From Roseibium sp. MMSF_3544 (lineage in GTDB: Bacteria; Pseudomonadota; Alphaproteobacteria; Rhizobiales; Stappiaceae): a stretch of DNA of 64,000 nucleotides. This document shows, one piece after another, positions 15,873-24,896 of this stretch. The position numbers and the translations under genes were made by a program. Numbering within the stretch: position 1 is the first letter of the stretch; every line of letters starts with the position of its first letter. The notes under the pieces are model-generated. The model was given only the letters and a program-made list of their open reading frames with translations. It was not told the DNA's origin and searched no databases. The stretch lies in assembly GCF_030732845.1 (NCBI RefSeq), contig NZ_JASHKA010000019.1, positions 1-64,000 on the forward strand, in the 5' to 3' direction.

Positions 15873-16171
15873 CGACGCGCTGGCGTATTTTTCACAAACT
15901 TTCCAGTATCTTATGGTTCCGATGCGCGACGCGATTTTCGGCTGACCGGTGTATTTGCGCCATAAGCGGACGTTTCGTCTAAAATTAGAGAAAAACCTGA
16001 TGCCATAGCTGAACGAAGTATCAGGATGAATGCATTAGTGTTTGCATACATTGCTTGGAAGAGCGCCACCATAAGGCGGTATTCTAGTGATGTTGCCTTG
16101 CTGTAGTACCCACTTGTGCGGCGGAGCCAATCGGCTCCGCTGCAGTTCGTTTCAGTCCCTGAAACTGTCGG
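15873..16171. other. Intergenic stretch with one hairpin
   Basis: No gene is seen. GCGGAGCC and GGCTCCGC (16121-16140) form an 8-bp stem with a 4-base loop close to the stop of the minus-strand oxidoreductase. It lacks a T-run but may define that transcript's 3' end. Confidence 0.5.
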
Positions 16172-17245
16172 TCAAACACGCACCTTGAGAAAGCGGCCGT
16201 CGTCGGCATCTGACTTTTCTGCAGCCTCAAGTGCCGCCTGAAGCCGTGCGCCGTGCTCGAAATCCGGCTCCGGACGGCCTTCGCCGCGAATGGCTTCAAC
16301 GAACCTTTCATAGACAGTCTGGACGGGGTCGACCGCGACGTCTTCCCAACGGGCGTCGGTCAAATTGCTGCCCCGGCAAATCCGAAGGCGCTCCTCGCGC
16401 TTTTCGAAGAGGACCTCAAGCCCTCCCTTGTCGCCGTAGAGGCGCAGGCGAAGATCGTTCAGGTGGCCGGAGGCAAAACGCGTTGCGCTGATTGTTCCGA
16501 GCGCACCGTTTCCAAGTTCCGCCTGCATGGTGAAGCTGTCATTGGCATCAAGCGGATAATCGCCGATCCGGTTCCCCTCGGCCTTATCGAAGGTTTTCAG
16601 GCGGCAGGACAGATCCGAGATCGGGCTGCCCGCCGCAAAGGTGACGAAATCCAGGATATGGACACCGACATCGCCCAGAACGCCCTTGGATCCGTGTTCG
16701 GTTGACAAGCGCCAGAGCCACTGGCTTTCCGTCCGCCAGTCGCCCCAGGCGGGTTGCGTGAGCCAGCTCTGCAGATAGGACGCCTCGAAGTGCCGCAAGG
16801 CACCGATGGCACCCTCGGCAACCAGTTGAGAGGCCCTTTGCAGAACGGCGACGTCCCGGTAACTGAGATTGACCATGCCGATCAGATTTTTCTCGCGCAC
16901 CAGATCCGCCATTTCCCGGGCGTCCGCGGCATTTGTCGCCAGCGGCTTTTCGCACAGAACGTGTTTTCCGGCGGCGAGCAAACGCATCGTCGTCGTGTGG
17001 TGGGCCGCATCCGGCGTGACGTTCGAAACCGCGTCGAATTCCCCCCAGGAGATGGCTTGCTCAAGATCCGCGAACCGCCCCGGAACTTCGTACGCATTGC
17101 AGAATTGCGTCAACATGTCGGGGCGGCGGTCGACCCCGGCAACAATCTCAACATCTGGCATTTTCTGGAACGCGCTCGCATGGTTTCTGGCCATGTTGCC
17201 CGTGCCGAGAATGAGAATGCGCAGAGGATTTTCAGTTGGATCCAT
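16172..17245 (-). CDS. Gfo/Idh/MocA family oxidoreductase (ThuB-like)
   Basis: The 357-residue protein begins with the Rossmann motif LGTGNMA (residues 13-19). The EKPLA motif with the catalytic lysine is near residue 99, and the C-terminal beta-sheet domain carries GDVGVHILDF. These enzymes oxidise or reduce sugars with NAD(P). The neighbour upstream on the same strand is a ThuA-domain protein; in rhizobia the ThuA/ThuB pair acts in trehalose and related disaccharide use, forming 3-keto sugars. A role in sugar use is therefore likely, but the sugar is unknown. GGAG lies 7 bases before the start. Confidence 0.85.
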   Translation of the reverse strand: MDPTENPLRILILGTGNMARNHASAFQKMPDVEIVAGVDRRPDMLTQFCNAYEVPGRFADLEQAISWGEFDAVSNVTPDAAHHTTTMRLLAAGKHVLCEKPLATNAADAREMADLVREKNLIGMVNLSYRDVAVLQRASQLVAEGAIGALRHFEASYLQSWLTQPAWGDWRTESQWLWRLSTEHGSKGVLGDVGVHILDFVTFAAGSPISDLSCRLKTFDKAEGNRIGDYPLDANDSFTMQAELGNGALGTISATRFASGHLNDLRLRLYGDKGGLEVLFEKREERLRICRGSNLTDARWEDVAVDPVQTVYERFVEAIRGEGRPEPDFEHGARLQAALEAAEKSDADDGRFLKVRV

Positions 17246-17314
17246 GGTGGGACTCCGTCGCCGCCTGACTGAAGGGCGATATTTGAAGGTGTAAAAGGAT
17301 TGCCGACCGCAAGA

Positions 17315-18100
17315 TCAGCGGAAGCCTTCTTCGCCTTCGGCATGAAGTTTCGGGCCGCGTTCCTCGATCTTTTCCGGGGCCTCATCGACCGGAACATTCG
17401 GAGCGGCGTTCGGGTCCGCAATCCGGGCCATCGGATTGAACGCCCATTTGACGCCGTTCTTCAGAACCGTCTGGACCGTTGCATCATGGTAGGTCGGGTA
17501 GGTCTCGTGACCTGGCCGGAAATAGAAGATGTTGCCCGCACCACGCTTGTATGTGAGGCCGGACCGGAACACTTCACCCCCCTGGAACCAGCTGATGAAA
17601 ACCGTTTCAAGCGGCTCCGGCACACCGAATGGCTCGCCATACATCTCTTCCATGTCCAGCTCGAAACTGTCCGGCAGACCTTTGGTGATCGGATGGTTGC
17701 GACTGGTCACCCAAAGCCTTTCGCGCTCACCCGCTTCACGCCAGGTGAGATTGCAAGGCGCCCCCATCAGCCGCTTGAACGGCTTGGCGAAATGGGCGGA
17801 ATGCAGGAACATCATGCCCATTCCGGACCAGACAGCGTCGCAGACGCGGTCGACGACTTCGTCGGCAACATCGCCATGGGCGGCATGCCCCCACCAGACA
17901 AGGACATCCGTCTCGGCGAGACGCGCTTCGGTCAAGCCGTGTTCTGGATCCTGAAGCGTTGCAGTCGTTGCCTTGATATCGGGATCTGTGTTCAGAGCGT
18001 CGGCAATGCACTGGTGCATGCCGTCCGGATACGTGCGGGCGACAACTTCATTGTGCTGTTCATGGACATTTTCGCCCCAGACCACTGTTCTGATCGGCAT
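17315..18100 (-). CDS. ThuA domain protein
   Basis: From ATG 18100 (GGGAGAAAC upstream) the protein has 261 residues and the ThuA fold, related to class I glutamine amidotransferases. Hallmarks are VVWGENVHEQ, VLVWWGHAAHGDV, MMFLHSAHFAKPF and FRPGHETYPTYHD. ThuA proteins are implicated in trehalose and sugar metabolism, working with a Gfo/Idh/MocA dehydrogenase, as found here 69 bases downstream. The longer reading from 18127 lacks a ribosome site. Confidence 0.88.
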   Translation of the reverse strand: MPIRTVVWGENVHEQHNEVVARTYPDGMHQCIADALNTDPDIKATTATLQDPEHGLTEARLAETDVLVWWGHAAHGDVADEVVDRVCDAVWSGMGMMFLHSAHFAKPFKRLMGAPCNLTWREAGERERLWVTSRNHPITKGLPDSFELDMEEMYGEPFGVPEPLETVFISWFQGGEVFRSGLTYKRGAGNIFYFRPGHETYPTYHDATVQTVLKNGVKWAFNPMARIADPNAAPNVPVDEAPEKIEERGPKLHAEGEEGFR

Positions 18101-18231
18101 GGCCGTTTCTCCCGGTTCAGTCGTCATTGGATGAAGGGCGCTTGGAACAGTTCTTCAAAGCGCTTTGGATAGCGCTATCATTGGGTTTGCGAACTGTCAA
18201 TCGTTCAAGTCCGAATGGTTCTTTGCCGGGC

Positions 18232-19971
18232 CTAGTGCCCGGCAGTCAGCGCACCTTTGCGGCGGGGATCCGAGAAGCCAGCGAGCACGCCGTCGACAGA
18301 CATGATCGATTGCGTTGAACCCATGGCATTCTTGACGACGACTGCGTGCCCCCGTTCCTCCAGAAGCCTGATCGTGTCAGGGGAAATGCCCTGTTCGATC
18401 CGGATTTCATCCGGTAGCCACTGATTGTGGATGCGCGGTGCGACGGTCGCTTCAGCAATGTTCATCTGATGATCGACGATGTTCAAAATGATCTGCAACG
18501 TGGTGGTGATGATGCGGCTGCCACCGGGAGAGCCAGTCGCCAAATGGAACTTGCCGTCCTTGAACACCAGGGTTGGGCTCATGGAGGACAGCGGGCGTTT
18601 GCCGCCTTCGACCGCGTTGGCGGTTCCGCCGATCAGTCCGTAGGCGTTCGGCACACCGGGCTTGGCGGAAAAGTCGTCGAGCTCGTTGTTGAGCAGAACG
18701 CCCGTGCCGTCTGCGGTCAGTCCTGATCCATATGAGAAGTTCAAGGTGTAGGTGTTGGACACGGCATTGCCGTCCTTGTCGACGACCGAGTAGTGCGTCG
18801 TTTCGTTACTTTCATACGGCAGGGGATCAGCCGGTTTCACATCTTCGGACGACCGCGCGACGTCCATCTGGATCGTTTTGGTCAACTCCGCTGCGTAGTC
18901 GGGAGAGGTCAGTCCGACCACGGGCACGGTCACATAGTCCGGATCGCCGAGATATTTGGAGCGGTCGGCATAGGCCAAACGCATGGCCTCGGACATCGCG
19001 TGGATGGAATCGGCCGAGTTTGGACCGAAATCCCCCATGGGAAAACTCTCCAGAATGTTGAGGATCTGGACAATGTGAACACCACCCGATGATGGCGGCG
19101 GCATCGACGCGATTTCATAGCCGCGATAGCTTCCGGTGACCGGCTCGCGCCAGACCGGTTTGTAGCCGGCAAGATCTTCCACGGTCATGCCGCCGCCAGC
19201 GGCTTGAACCTTCGCTGCAATCTTCTCGGCAATGTCACCCTTGTAGAACCCGTCCGCGCCCTGTTCGGAGATCAGCTCAAGCGTACGTGCTAGATCTGCC
19301 TGGACCAGGGTGTCGCCCGGTTGCACGGGGATCAGGCCGGCCTTGAAAAAGATCTTCGCCGTTGCAGGGTCCTTTGTGAGGCGTTCGGCTCTTGCCGCCA
19401 GGGCATCAGAAAGGCCGGGCGTCACCGTGATGCCCGATCCGGCCAACTCGATCGCCGGCGCGATCACGTCCTGCCAGGTTACGTTGCCACTGCCGTGCCT
19501 GGCGAAAGCCTCGGCAAATCCGGCGACTGTTCCGGGCACGCCGATCGCAAGGCCGGAAAACCGTGACTTTTGCTTGTCCGGTTCCCCGTCCGGTCCAAGG
19601 AACATGTCCTTGAAGGCGGCGGCCGGCGCAGTTTCCCGATAGTCGAGGGCATGGGTTTCTCCGCTTCCGGCCATATGGATCATCATGAAACCACCTCCGC
19701 CGAGATTACCGGCGCGCGGAAGCGTGACTGCCAGCGCAAAACCCGTGGCAACGGCAGCATCTACCGCGTTGCCGCCCTTTTTCAGGATCTCAAGACCGAC
19801 GGAAGTCGCCACCGCCTCCTGGCTGGCGACCATGCCGTTTTCCGATGTCACCGGATGAAACAGATCCGTCAGGGCGTAGATGGGAGCATTCTGCGCCGTT
19901 GCGGGAAGCGATGAAAAGGCGAGCAGGGTGGCGGCGGCCACACACGCGGCGGTTCTCAGGCGACGTCCCAT
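18232..19971 (-). CDS. ggt: Gamma-glutamyltransferase
   Basis: From the ATG at 19971 (GGAG 6 bases upstream) the protein has 579 residues with a signal peptide ending near PATAQ, so it is periplasmic. The autocleavage site and nucleophilic threonine are in NETTHYSVVDKDGNAV; with this start the first Thr is residue 391, the same number as in the E. coli enzyme. Other active-site segments, LDYRETAP and PLSSMSPTLV, are present. It cleaves gamma-glutamyl bonds of glutathione and related peptides after self-processing into two subunits. It is divergent from a small cytochrome c gene. Confidence 0.93.
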   Translation of the reverse strand: MGRRLRTAACVAAATLLAFSSLPATAQNAPIYALTDLFHPVTSENGMVASQEAVATSVGLEILKKGGNAVDAAVATGFALAVTLPRAGNLGGGGFMMIHMAGSGETHALDYRETAPAAAFKDMFLGPDGEPDKQKSRFSGLAIGVPGTVAGFAEAFARHGSGNVTWQDVIAPAIELAGSGITVTPGLSDALAARAERLTKDPATAKIFFKAGLIPVQPGDTLVQADLARTLELISEQGADGFYKGDIAEKIAAKVQAAGGGMTVEDLAGYKPVWREPVTGSYRGYEIASMPPPSSGGVHIVQILNILESFPMGDFGPNSADSIHAMSEAMRLAYADRSKYLGDPDYVTVPVVGLTSPDYAAELTKTIQMDVARSSEDVKPADPLPYESNETTHYSVVDKDGNAVSNTYTLNFSYGSGLTADGTGVLLNNELDDFSAKPGVPNAYGLIGGTANAVEGGKRPLSSMSPTLVFKDGKFHLATGSPGGSRIITTTLQIILNIVDHQMNIAEATVAPRIHNQWLPDEIRIEQGISPDTIRLLEERGHAVVVKNAMGSTQSIMSVDGVLAGFSDPRRKGALTAGH

Positions 19972-20151
19972 AACATTCTCCATGGATGTGCTGTTGAGCC
20001 TCAAATTTGGACAAGCGGGGCGGAAGACGCAACTCAAAAACAAGTGCTGTTGCCGTCCTCTTGCGCCCTATTGATTCACCGCAAGGAGGTTTCCGGCGAA
20101 AGGCGTCACTCTCTAAGCGCCCGTTACATCGGAAATCGCAAGGAGGCCAGC

Positions 20152-20520
20152 TTGATACGGTGTCTTAGTGACCTGAAACCCACCCTGTCGACGACCCAAG
20201 GGTTGCTCCTACTTTTGCTGGCGACAGCAACGCTTGGGTCCGGCGGCATGCAGTCACCCGCACTTGCCGCCGACGCTGCAGCAGGCAAGGCGCTTGCGTT
20301 GCAATGGTGCTCCTCCTGTCATCTTGTCGCCGATGACCAGCCGACAGCGGCCAGCACGTCTCTTCCGACCTTTTATGACATTTCAAGGGACCCGGAATGG
20401 ACCGAAGCGACGCTGGCGACATTTCTGGCGGACCCGCATCCGAAGATGCCAAACATGAATCTTGGCAATACAGAAATTGCCAATCTCGCCAAATACATCA
20501 ACTCACTTTCATCCAACTGA
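20152..20520 (+). CDS. Small exported class I cytochrome c
   Basis: The proposed start is TTG 20152, because a perfect AAGGAGG lies 5 bases before it; a longer frame from 20044 has no ribosome site. The 122-residue product has a signal peptide (LLLLLLATATLGSG, then SPALAA) and one haem motif CSSCH (about residues 53-57). A methionine ligand is likely in HPKMPNM. It should be a periplasmic one-haem electron carrier. No oxidase or dehydrogenase partner is adjacent. Confidence 0.8.
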   Translation: MIRCLSDLKPTLSTTQGLLLLLLATATLGSGGMQSPALAADAAAGKALALQWCSSCHLVADDQPTAASTSLPTFYDISRDPEWTEATLATFLADPHPKMPNMNLGNTEIANLAKYINSLSSN

Positions 20521-20556
20521 CCGTGTGTCTCCAGGGTGCGGCTTCAATTTTGGACC

Positions 20557-21528
20557 CTAAAGCTCGAATTCGGCGCGCATGGCGGCGTGATACGACCCGG
20601 CATAGGTCTCGTCATCTGCGTCCAGGACTTCGTCGGGCAGGCCGTAGTTGAAAACCCGCACATCCACTGCCCTGTCTGTCATTGCGGCACTTGCCAGAAT
20701 GTGATCAAGCGCCTGACCCTTGCCCTTGTGAATAACCGTTTGCCGCCTTTCGAGGGGCAGGGAAGCATCCAGTTGGAACAGCCTGCGATGTTCCAGGGCA
20801 GGTGAGGCGGTGTCGTCGGGATCGGCGCGCAGGAGGCGCAATGTCCCGGTTTCTCCGGTCGCATTGAAGTCGCCGGTCAGAACAATGTGCGCCGTGTCGT
20901 CCGCATCGAACAGGGCTTCGACGGCAAGGCGCAGTTCCAGTGCCTGCGCCGTCTGTTTCAGGACCGACAGCAAGTAGCCCTCGGCCCATGCCGACGTGCT
21001 CTTCCAGGTCCTGGCAGAGGTCTTGCCGCCGCGGATCACGGCGGCAATCGGTGCTCTCAGGTGAACCCCAAACAGATGTAATGGCTTCGGTCCCCCGAGA
21101 TCGATCTCGGACTTGAGGATAGGCCGTTCAAATGTGACTTTCTCGGGCGAAGAATACTCCGGATCTGCCGTTGTCGGCTGCCACCGGGGAGGCTCTGCGT
21201 GTTGCTGAAACAGGCTCTCGTGAGCGGCTATCGGGTACCGGGATACGATGACGAGATTGTGCCTGTCGCCCGGTCCCTTGCCGGGTGCGCGTTCGCTGGC
21301 TGCCCGGTGATAGGCTTCATAGGGTGTTCCGGCGAGAAGCAGGTCGAGTGCCGGGAACTCTCGTTTCGGCGCGCCCTTGATCTTCTGTGCGTTCACCTCC
21401 TGCAGGCACAAAATGTCGGCTTCCAGCTCCAGGATCTTTGGGCGCAGGGCTTCAAGCCTGGGCTTGAGGTCTGCGACTACGAACCTGTCGCTTCCAAAGG
21501 ATTCCATGTTGAAGGTGGCAAGTTTCAT
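20557..21528 (-). CDS. Endonuclease/exonuclease/phosphatase family protein
   Basis: The 323-residue protein shows the metal-dependent phosphohydrolase fold: ATFNMESF at the start, DILCLQEVNA with the metal-binding Glu, LFGVHLRAP, VLTGDFNATGET and the C-terminal SYHAAMRAEF in place of the usual SDHxP motif. The replacement of D by Y before H is notable, though the terminal His remains. No signal peptide is visible. Substrate could be nucleic acid, phosphoinositide-like or sphingolipid; this cannot be decided. Confidence 0.78.
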   Translation of the reverse strand: MKLATFNMESFGSDRFVVADLKPRLEALRPKILELEADILCLQEVNAQKIKGAPKREFPALDLLLAGTPYEAYHRAASERAPGKGPGDRHNLVIVSRYPIAAHESLFQQHAEPPRWQPTTADPEYSSPEKVTFERPILKSEIDLGGPKPLHLFGVHLRAPIAAVIRGGKTSARTWKSTSAWAEGYLLSVLKQTAQALELRLAVEALFDADDTAHIVLTGDFNATGETGTLRLLRADPDDTASPALEHRRLFQLDASLPLERRQTVIHKGKGQALDHILASAAMTDRAVDVRVFNYGLPDEVLDADDETYAGSYHAAMRAEFEL

Positions 21529-21628
21529 TCAAGAGGACCCATGCAAAATCGGGAGCGCTACGATAGCGCTATCGCCTGGCAAGTGGTAGGCAGCTTATCG
21601 GTCGGATAGATTTTGGGAAGAGGCTTTT

Positions 21629-22027
21629 ATGGCGGATGAAACTTGTCCCTGCGGCACGGGACAATCCTTCGAAAGGTGTTGCGAACCTTTTCTTGCCGGC
21701 ACGAGCGCTCCCGAAACGGCGCAAGCCCTGATGCGCTCGCGCTACAGCGCCTATGTTCGCGAGAACATTCCGTATCTGAAAGAAACGCTCTGGCCAAAAT
21801 ACCAGAATGGGTTCGATGAAGTGGCGACGGCAAATTGGGCGGCCGAAAACCATTGGACCGGACTGTCGGTTCTTCAGGTAGAGAAGGGTGAGAAGACCGA
21901 CCGTGAAGGAACGGTGCTGTTTGAAGCCAGGTTCCTTTCAGGCGGCCAGCTTCACACGCATCGGGAGCTAAGCCGGTTCCGGAAAAAGGCCGGCCGCTGG
22001 TACTATGTGGAAGCCGTTGCGGAGTAA
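21629..22027 (+). CDS. YchJ-family protein with SEC-C-like zinc motif
   Basis: The 132-residue protein starts with the zinc-binding pattern CPCGTGQSFERCC typical of SEC-C motifs. It continues with the YchJ family stretch ALMRSRYSAYVRENIPYL and an NTF2-like core ending in FRKKAGRWYYVEAV. YchJ proteins are widespread and poorly characterised. It stands alone between an EEP-family gene and a TetR gene. Confidence 0.85.
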   Translation: MADETCPCGTGQSFERCCEPFLAGTSAPETAQALMRSRYSAYVRENIPYLKETLWPKYQNGFDEVATANWAAENHWTGLSVLQVEKGEKTDREGTVLFEARFLSGGQLHTHRELSRFRKKAGRWYYVEAVAE

Positions 22028-22040
22028 TTTCTTGCCGTGC

Positions 22041-22607
22041 CTAAGGAGCATGACCGAGTGTTCTTCCGGCAATCAACGGCACGGTCGCAGCCACTTTTTC
22101 GAACAAGGTCCGGTCGCTGGAGGAAGAGGCAACGATAATCGCGCCCTCCAGGGCGGAAACAATGGTGATTGACAGGTCCGTTTCTTCTTCATGGCCGTGC
22201 CTGGCAAAAAGCGCCGTCAACCAGTCTGCATTCATCTCAAAAAAGGCCCTGGTTTTCCTGTTCATGTCTGCTGGCAGACCGAGCGCCTCGGCGCCCAGGA
22301 TGGCACACAGGCATATGGCTTCGTCCATGACCAAACCATCACCATAAAGCTCGATAAACTGGTCGAGCGCAGCCTTCAGGTTGTCCTGTGGAATTGCTTC
22401 CAGCCGCGCCCTGAACCTTTCTATGTAGCTGTCGAGGAGCGCCTCCCCCAGATCTTCCTTTGTCGGGAAATGATAGTGCACGCTTGCACTCTTGATGCCG
22501 ACATCCTGCGCGACATCCCGGAAACTCATCGCCGGGAAACCAGCGTTGCGGACGCGTTTTTCAGCAGCGGCAATAATTTTTTCCCGCATGGGAAGGCCTT
22601 GCGGCAT
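22041..22607 (-). CDS. TetR family transcriptional regulator
   Basis: The start is set at ATG 22607, with GGAG 6 bases upstream; an in-frame TTG at 22619 overlaps that ribosome site and is rejected. The 188-residue protein has the helix-turn-helix KRVRNAGFPAMSFRDVAQDVGIKSASVHYHFPTKEDL. It is divergent from a four-gene oxidoreductase cluster, and the intergenic region holds one perfect and one partial CTACCTATCGATAGGTAG palindrome. It most likely represses itself and that cluster, with a small-molecule inducer. Confidence 0.88.
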   Translation of the reverse strand: MPQGLPMREKIIAAAEKRVRNAGFPAMSFRDVAQDVGIKSASVHYHFPTKEDLGEALLDSYIERFRARLEAIPQDNLKAALDQFIELYGDGLVMDEAICLCAILGAEALGLPADMNRKTRAFFEMNADWLTALFARHGHEEETDLSITIVSALEGAIIVASSSSDRTLFEKVAATVPLIAGRTLGHAP

Positions 22608-22624
22608 GGCTTGCTCCAAGTTTT

Positions 22625-22642
22625 CTACCTATCGATAGATTA
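22625..22642. promoter_or_regulatory. Partial TetR operator next to the regulator gene
   Basis: CTACCTATCGATAG followed by ATTA shares the left half and core of the perfect operator at 22680-22697. It covers the region just upstream of the TetR start and the -35 box of the divergent promoter. Confidence 0.6.
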
Positions 22643-22646
22643 GTTA

Positions 22647-22675
22647 TTGACACGCCGGGATTCAATGCGCATATG
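22647..22675 (+). promoter_or_regulatory. Promoter of the PfpI/cupin/SDR/amine oxidase cluster
   Basis: TTGACA (22647-22652) is followed after 17 bp by CATATG (22670-22675), with TATGTA two bases further on as an alternative -10 box. The promoter lies between the two TetR-type palindromes, the downstream one covering the expected transcription start. Confidence 0.6.
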
Positions 22676-22679
22676 TATT

Positions 22680-22697
22680 CTACCTATCGATAGGTAG
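22680..22697. promoter_or_regulatory. Perfect 18-bp TetR operator
   Basis: CTACCTATCGATAGGTAG is a perfect palindrome of the usual TetR-operator length. It is placed at the +1 region of the promoter at 22647-22675, with centres 55 bp from the partial copy at 22625. Confidence 0.8.
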
Positions 22698-22701
22698 ACA
22701 A

Positions 22702-23427
22702 TTGAACTCATGCCGAAAGGAACTCAGCAATGGCTACTGGACCAAGCAAAAGCGCGTTTTGCTCGTCATGTCGTCCATCGACGAAATGGGAATAAGCGGA
22801 AAACAGACAGGGACATGGTTCGAAGAGGTCGCGACGCCCTACTATGTCTTGACCGAAGCCGGGTTCGAAGTGGTCTTTGCCTCACCCGACGGAGGCAATG
22901 CGCCTATCGATCTTTTGTCCATGAAAGCGCCTTTCACCACTGAGAACACGGCACGTTTCTTCAACGATCCCGTTGCAATGTTCGCGGTTCAAAACACGCG
23001 CAAGCTTCGCGAGATCGACTACTCGACCTTCGATGCCCTGTTCGTTCCTGGTGGTTACGGACTGATCTGGGATCTGGCATCGGACAGCTACGCGATCAAG
23101 ATGATCCGCGACTTCTATGAAAGCGATCGCCCGGTCGCGATGGTCTGCCATGCACCGGCGATCCTTCGCGACGTCAAGAAATCAGACGGGAGCTATCTTG
23201 TCGACGGCGTCAGCCTCACCGGTTTCAAGAACGACGAGGATACTGAAATCGAACTGCTTCATCATTTGCTGTTCTCGCTCGAAGATGAACTGAAGCGCCG
23301 AGGTGCGAACTATATCAGCAAGGCAAACTGGGAAGCCAATGTGGTCGAAGACGGTGCCTTGATGACCGGTCAGAGCCCGGCCTCCGCGCCGCCATTGGCC
23401 GAGGCGCTGGTTCAGAGGCTTTCGTGA
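22702..23427 (+). CDS. DJ-1/PfpI (Hsp31-like) protein, 5' end possibly frameshifted
   Basis: This type 1 glutamine amidotransferase-like protein has the nucleophile elbow AMVCHAPAIL (Cys about 149, His 150) and the conserved EVATPYYVLTEAGFEV segment with Glu 41. Relatives are chaperones, glyoxalases or protective deglycase-like enzymes against reactive carbonyls. The uninterrupted frame can only start at TTG 22702, four bases past the operator and without a ribosome site. A much better start, ATG 22730 with AAAGGAA 8 bases upstream, is out of frame by one base. One more A in the AAAA run at 22748-22751 would give MATGPSKKRVLLV. It is either a sequencing error, a recent frameshift or an internal start at 22768. 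Confidence 0.8.
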   Translation: MNSCRKELSNGYWTKQKRVLLVMSSIDEMGISGKQTGTWFEEVATPYYVLTEAGFEVVFASPDGGNAPIDLLSMKAPFTTENTARFFNDPVAMFAVQNTRKLREIDYSTFDALFVPGGYGLIWDLASDSYAIKMIRDFYESDRPVAMVCHAPAILRDVKKSDGSYLVDGVSLTGFKNDEDTEIELLHHLLFSLEDELKRRGANYISKANWEANVVEDGALMTGQSPASAPPLAEALVQRLS

Positions 23428-23532
23428 CACAGATTGTTGTTTCGGTGCCGGTTCCGACCGGCATCGGCAACGCTTAAACTGCGGTCAATGCACCGCCGAG
23501 ATGAGCAGCAAGCTGAAGAGAAAGAGCAAAAA

Positions 23533-24219
23533 ATGAACTTCAACGATGACTTTTCAAAACGCGCGGTCGTTCATGCGCAGCAGGTTCCCTGGGTCGCGTC
23601 ACCAATGCCGGGTGTCGAGCGCCGCATGCTCGACCGGATCGGCGACGAGGTCGCCCGGGCCACAACCATTGTCCGGTATGCACCCGGAAGCGCCTTTTCC
23701 GCTCACACGCACACGGGGGGTGAGGAATACCTTGTCCTTGAAGGCGTGTTTCAGGATGAACACGGAGACTTTCCCGCAGGCACATATGTCCGCAATCCAC
23801 CTTCTTCCAGCCATACCCCTCGTGCTGAGGGGGGTGCGACGATCCTGGTCAAGCTCTGGCAGTTTGATCCTGAGGACCGTACGCAATTAGCGGTCGATAC
23901 GAACACGGCTGCACTGTCACCCGTTGAAGACCGTGACGGCGTGTCCGAGATACCGCTGTTTCATGACGACCGGGAAAAGGTTCGCATCGAAGTCTGGGAC
24001 GCCGGACAGTCGGTAAACCTGGAAAGCCATGACGGGCTTGAGGTTTTTGTCCTTGAGGGGGGCTTTTCAGAAGGCGGTGAGGACTTTGGCGTACAGTCCT
24101 GGCTGAGGCTTCCGGCCGGCCATCCGCTTAAAGCCGTCGCCGGGCCGAAGGGCGCACGGCTCTGGGTCAAGAGCGATCATCTCGCCCAACACATAACGGC
24201 TCCGGGAGCGGTGCGATGA
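23533..24219 (+). CDS. Double-cupin protein (ChrR-like cupin)
   Basis: From ATG 23533 the protein has 228 residues. The first cupin carries a metal-binding motif, SAHTHTGGEEYLVLEGVFQDEHGDFPAGTYVRNPPSSSHTP. A second, degenerate cupin follows with DGLEVFVLEGGFSEGGEDFGVQSWLRLPAGH. This arrangement resembles anti-ECF ChrR-type cupins and acetylacetone-cleaving-like enzymes, without the zinc-binding anti-sigma domain. It overlaps the next gene by ATGA, so the two are translationally coupled within the TetR-controlled cluster. Confidence 0.78.
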   Translation: MNFNDDFSKRAVVHAQQVPWVASPMPGVERRMLDRIGDEVARATTIVRYAPGSAFSAHTHTGGEEYLVLEGVFQDEHGDFPAGTYVRNPPSSSHTPRAEGGATILVKLWQFDPEDRTQLAVDTNTAALSPVEDRDGVSEIPLFHDDREKVRIEVWDAGQSVNLESHDGLEVFVLEGGFSEGGEDFGVQSWLRLPAGHPLKAVAGPKGARLWVKSDHLAQHITAPGAVR

Positions 24220-24896
24220 CCCGGGCCCCGTTAGCCATCGTAGCCGGGAGCGGTCCTGGATTTGGGCGTTATCTCGTGAAGAGCCTCAATGCGCACGGAT
24301 ACAACGCATACGGCTTAAATCGCAGTGTCACAGCAGGTGATGACGAGCGGATGCTGCGTGTCGATCTGAGCGACGCTTCTCAGGTCCAGTCGGAGATAAA
24401 GAGCCTCGTCGGCGCATATGGAGCGCCCAAGCTTGTGGTGCATAACCCGGCAAAGCTTCTCATCGCGCCTTTTGAGGAAACGCGCAGTGAAGACTTTGAA
24501 GCCACTTGGAGAGCAATGGTTCTCTCCGCGGTTCATCTCGCCAAGGAAGTCCTGCCGGCCATGGTTTCCAGTGGCGGTGGAACGTTTATCGTGTCCGGAG
24601 CAACCGCAAGCTTACGGGGCGGTGCCAGGTTCAGTGCATTCGCATCGGCAAAAGCCGCATTGCGGACTCTCACGCAATCCCTGGCAAAGGAATACGGACC
24701 AAAGGGTGTCCACGTCGCGCACGTGATCCTCGACGGAATTTTGGATACCGGCGCAAGCCGTGAGCTACACGACATGGATCCGGACCGGATGATGAAGCTG
24801 GAAGACGTTGCGCAGACATATCTGGCCCTGGCCGCGCAACCGAGATCCGCGTGGACCTTTGAAATGGACCTGCGCCCGCAAGGGGAGGCGTTCTGA
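24216..24896 (+). CDS. Short-chain dehydrogenase/reductase family protein with Phe at the catalytic Tyr position
   Basis: The 226-residue protein has the cofactor motif GSGPGFG (11-17) and the SDR core with VSGAT and HVAHVILDGILDTG. The catalytic YxxxK is replaced by F142-A-S-A-K146, so the usual acid-base tyrosine is missing. Similar sequences with FAxAK form a subgroup of SDR proteins, so this is probably ancestral, not a recent defect. It overlaps both neighbours (ATGA at the cupin, one base at the amine oxidase). Confidence 0.82.
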   Translation: MTRAPLAIVAGSGPGFGRYLVKSLNAHGYNAYGLNRSVTAGDDERMLRVDLSDASQVQSEIKSLVGAYGAPKLVVHNPAKLLIAPFEETRSEDFEATWRAMVLSAVHLAKEVLPAMVSSGGGTFIVSGATASLRGGARFSAFASAKAALRTLTQSLAKEYGPKGVHVAHVILDGILDTGASRELHDMDPDRMMKLEDVAQTYLALAAQPRSAWTFEMDLRPQGEAF

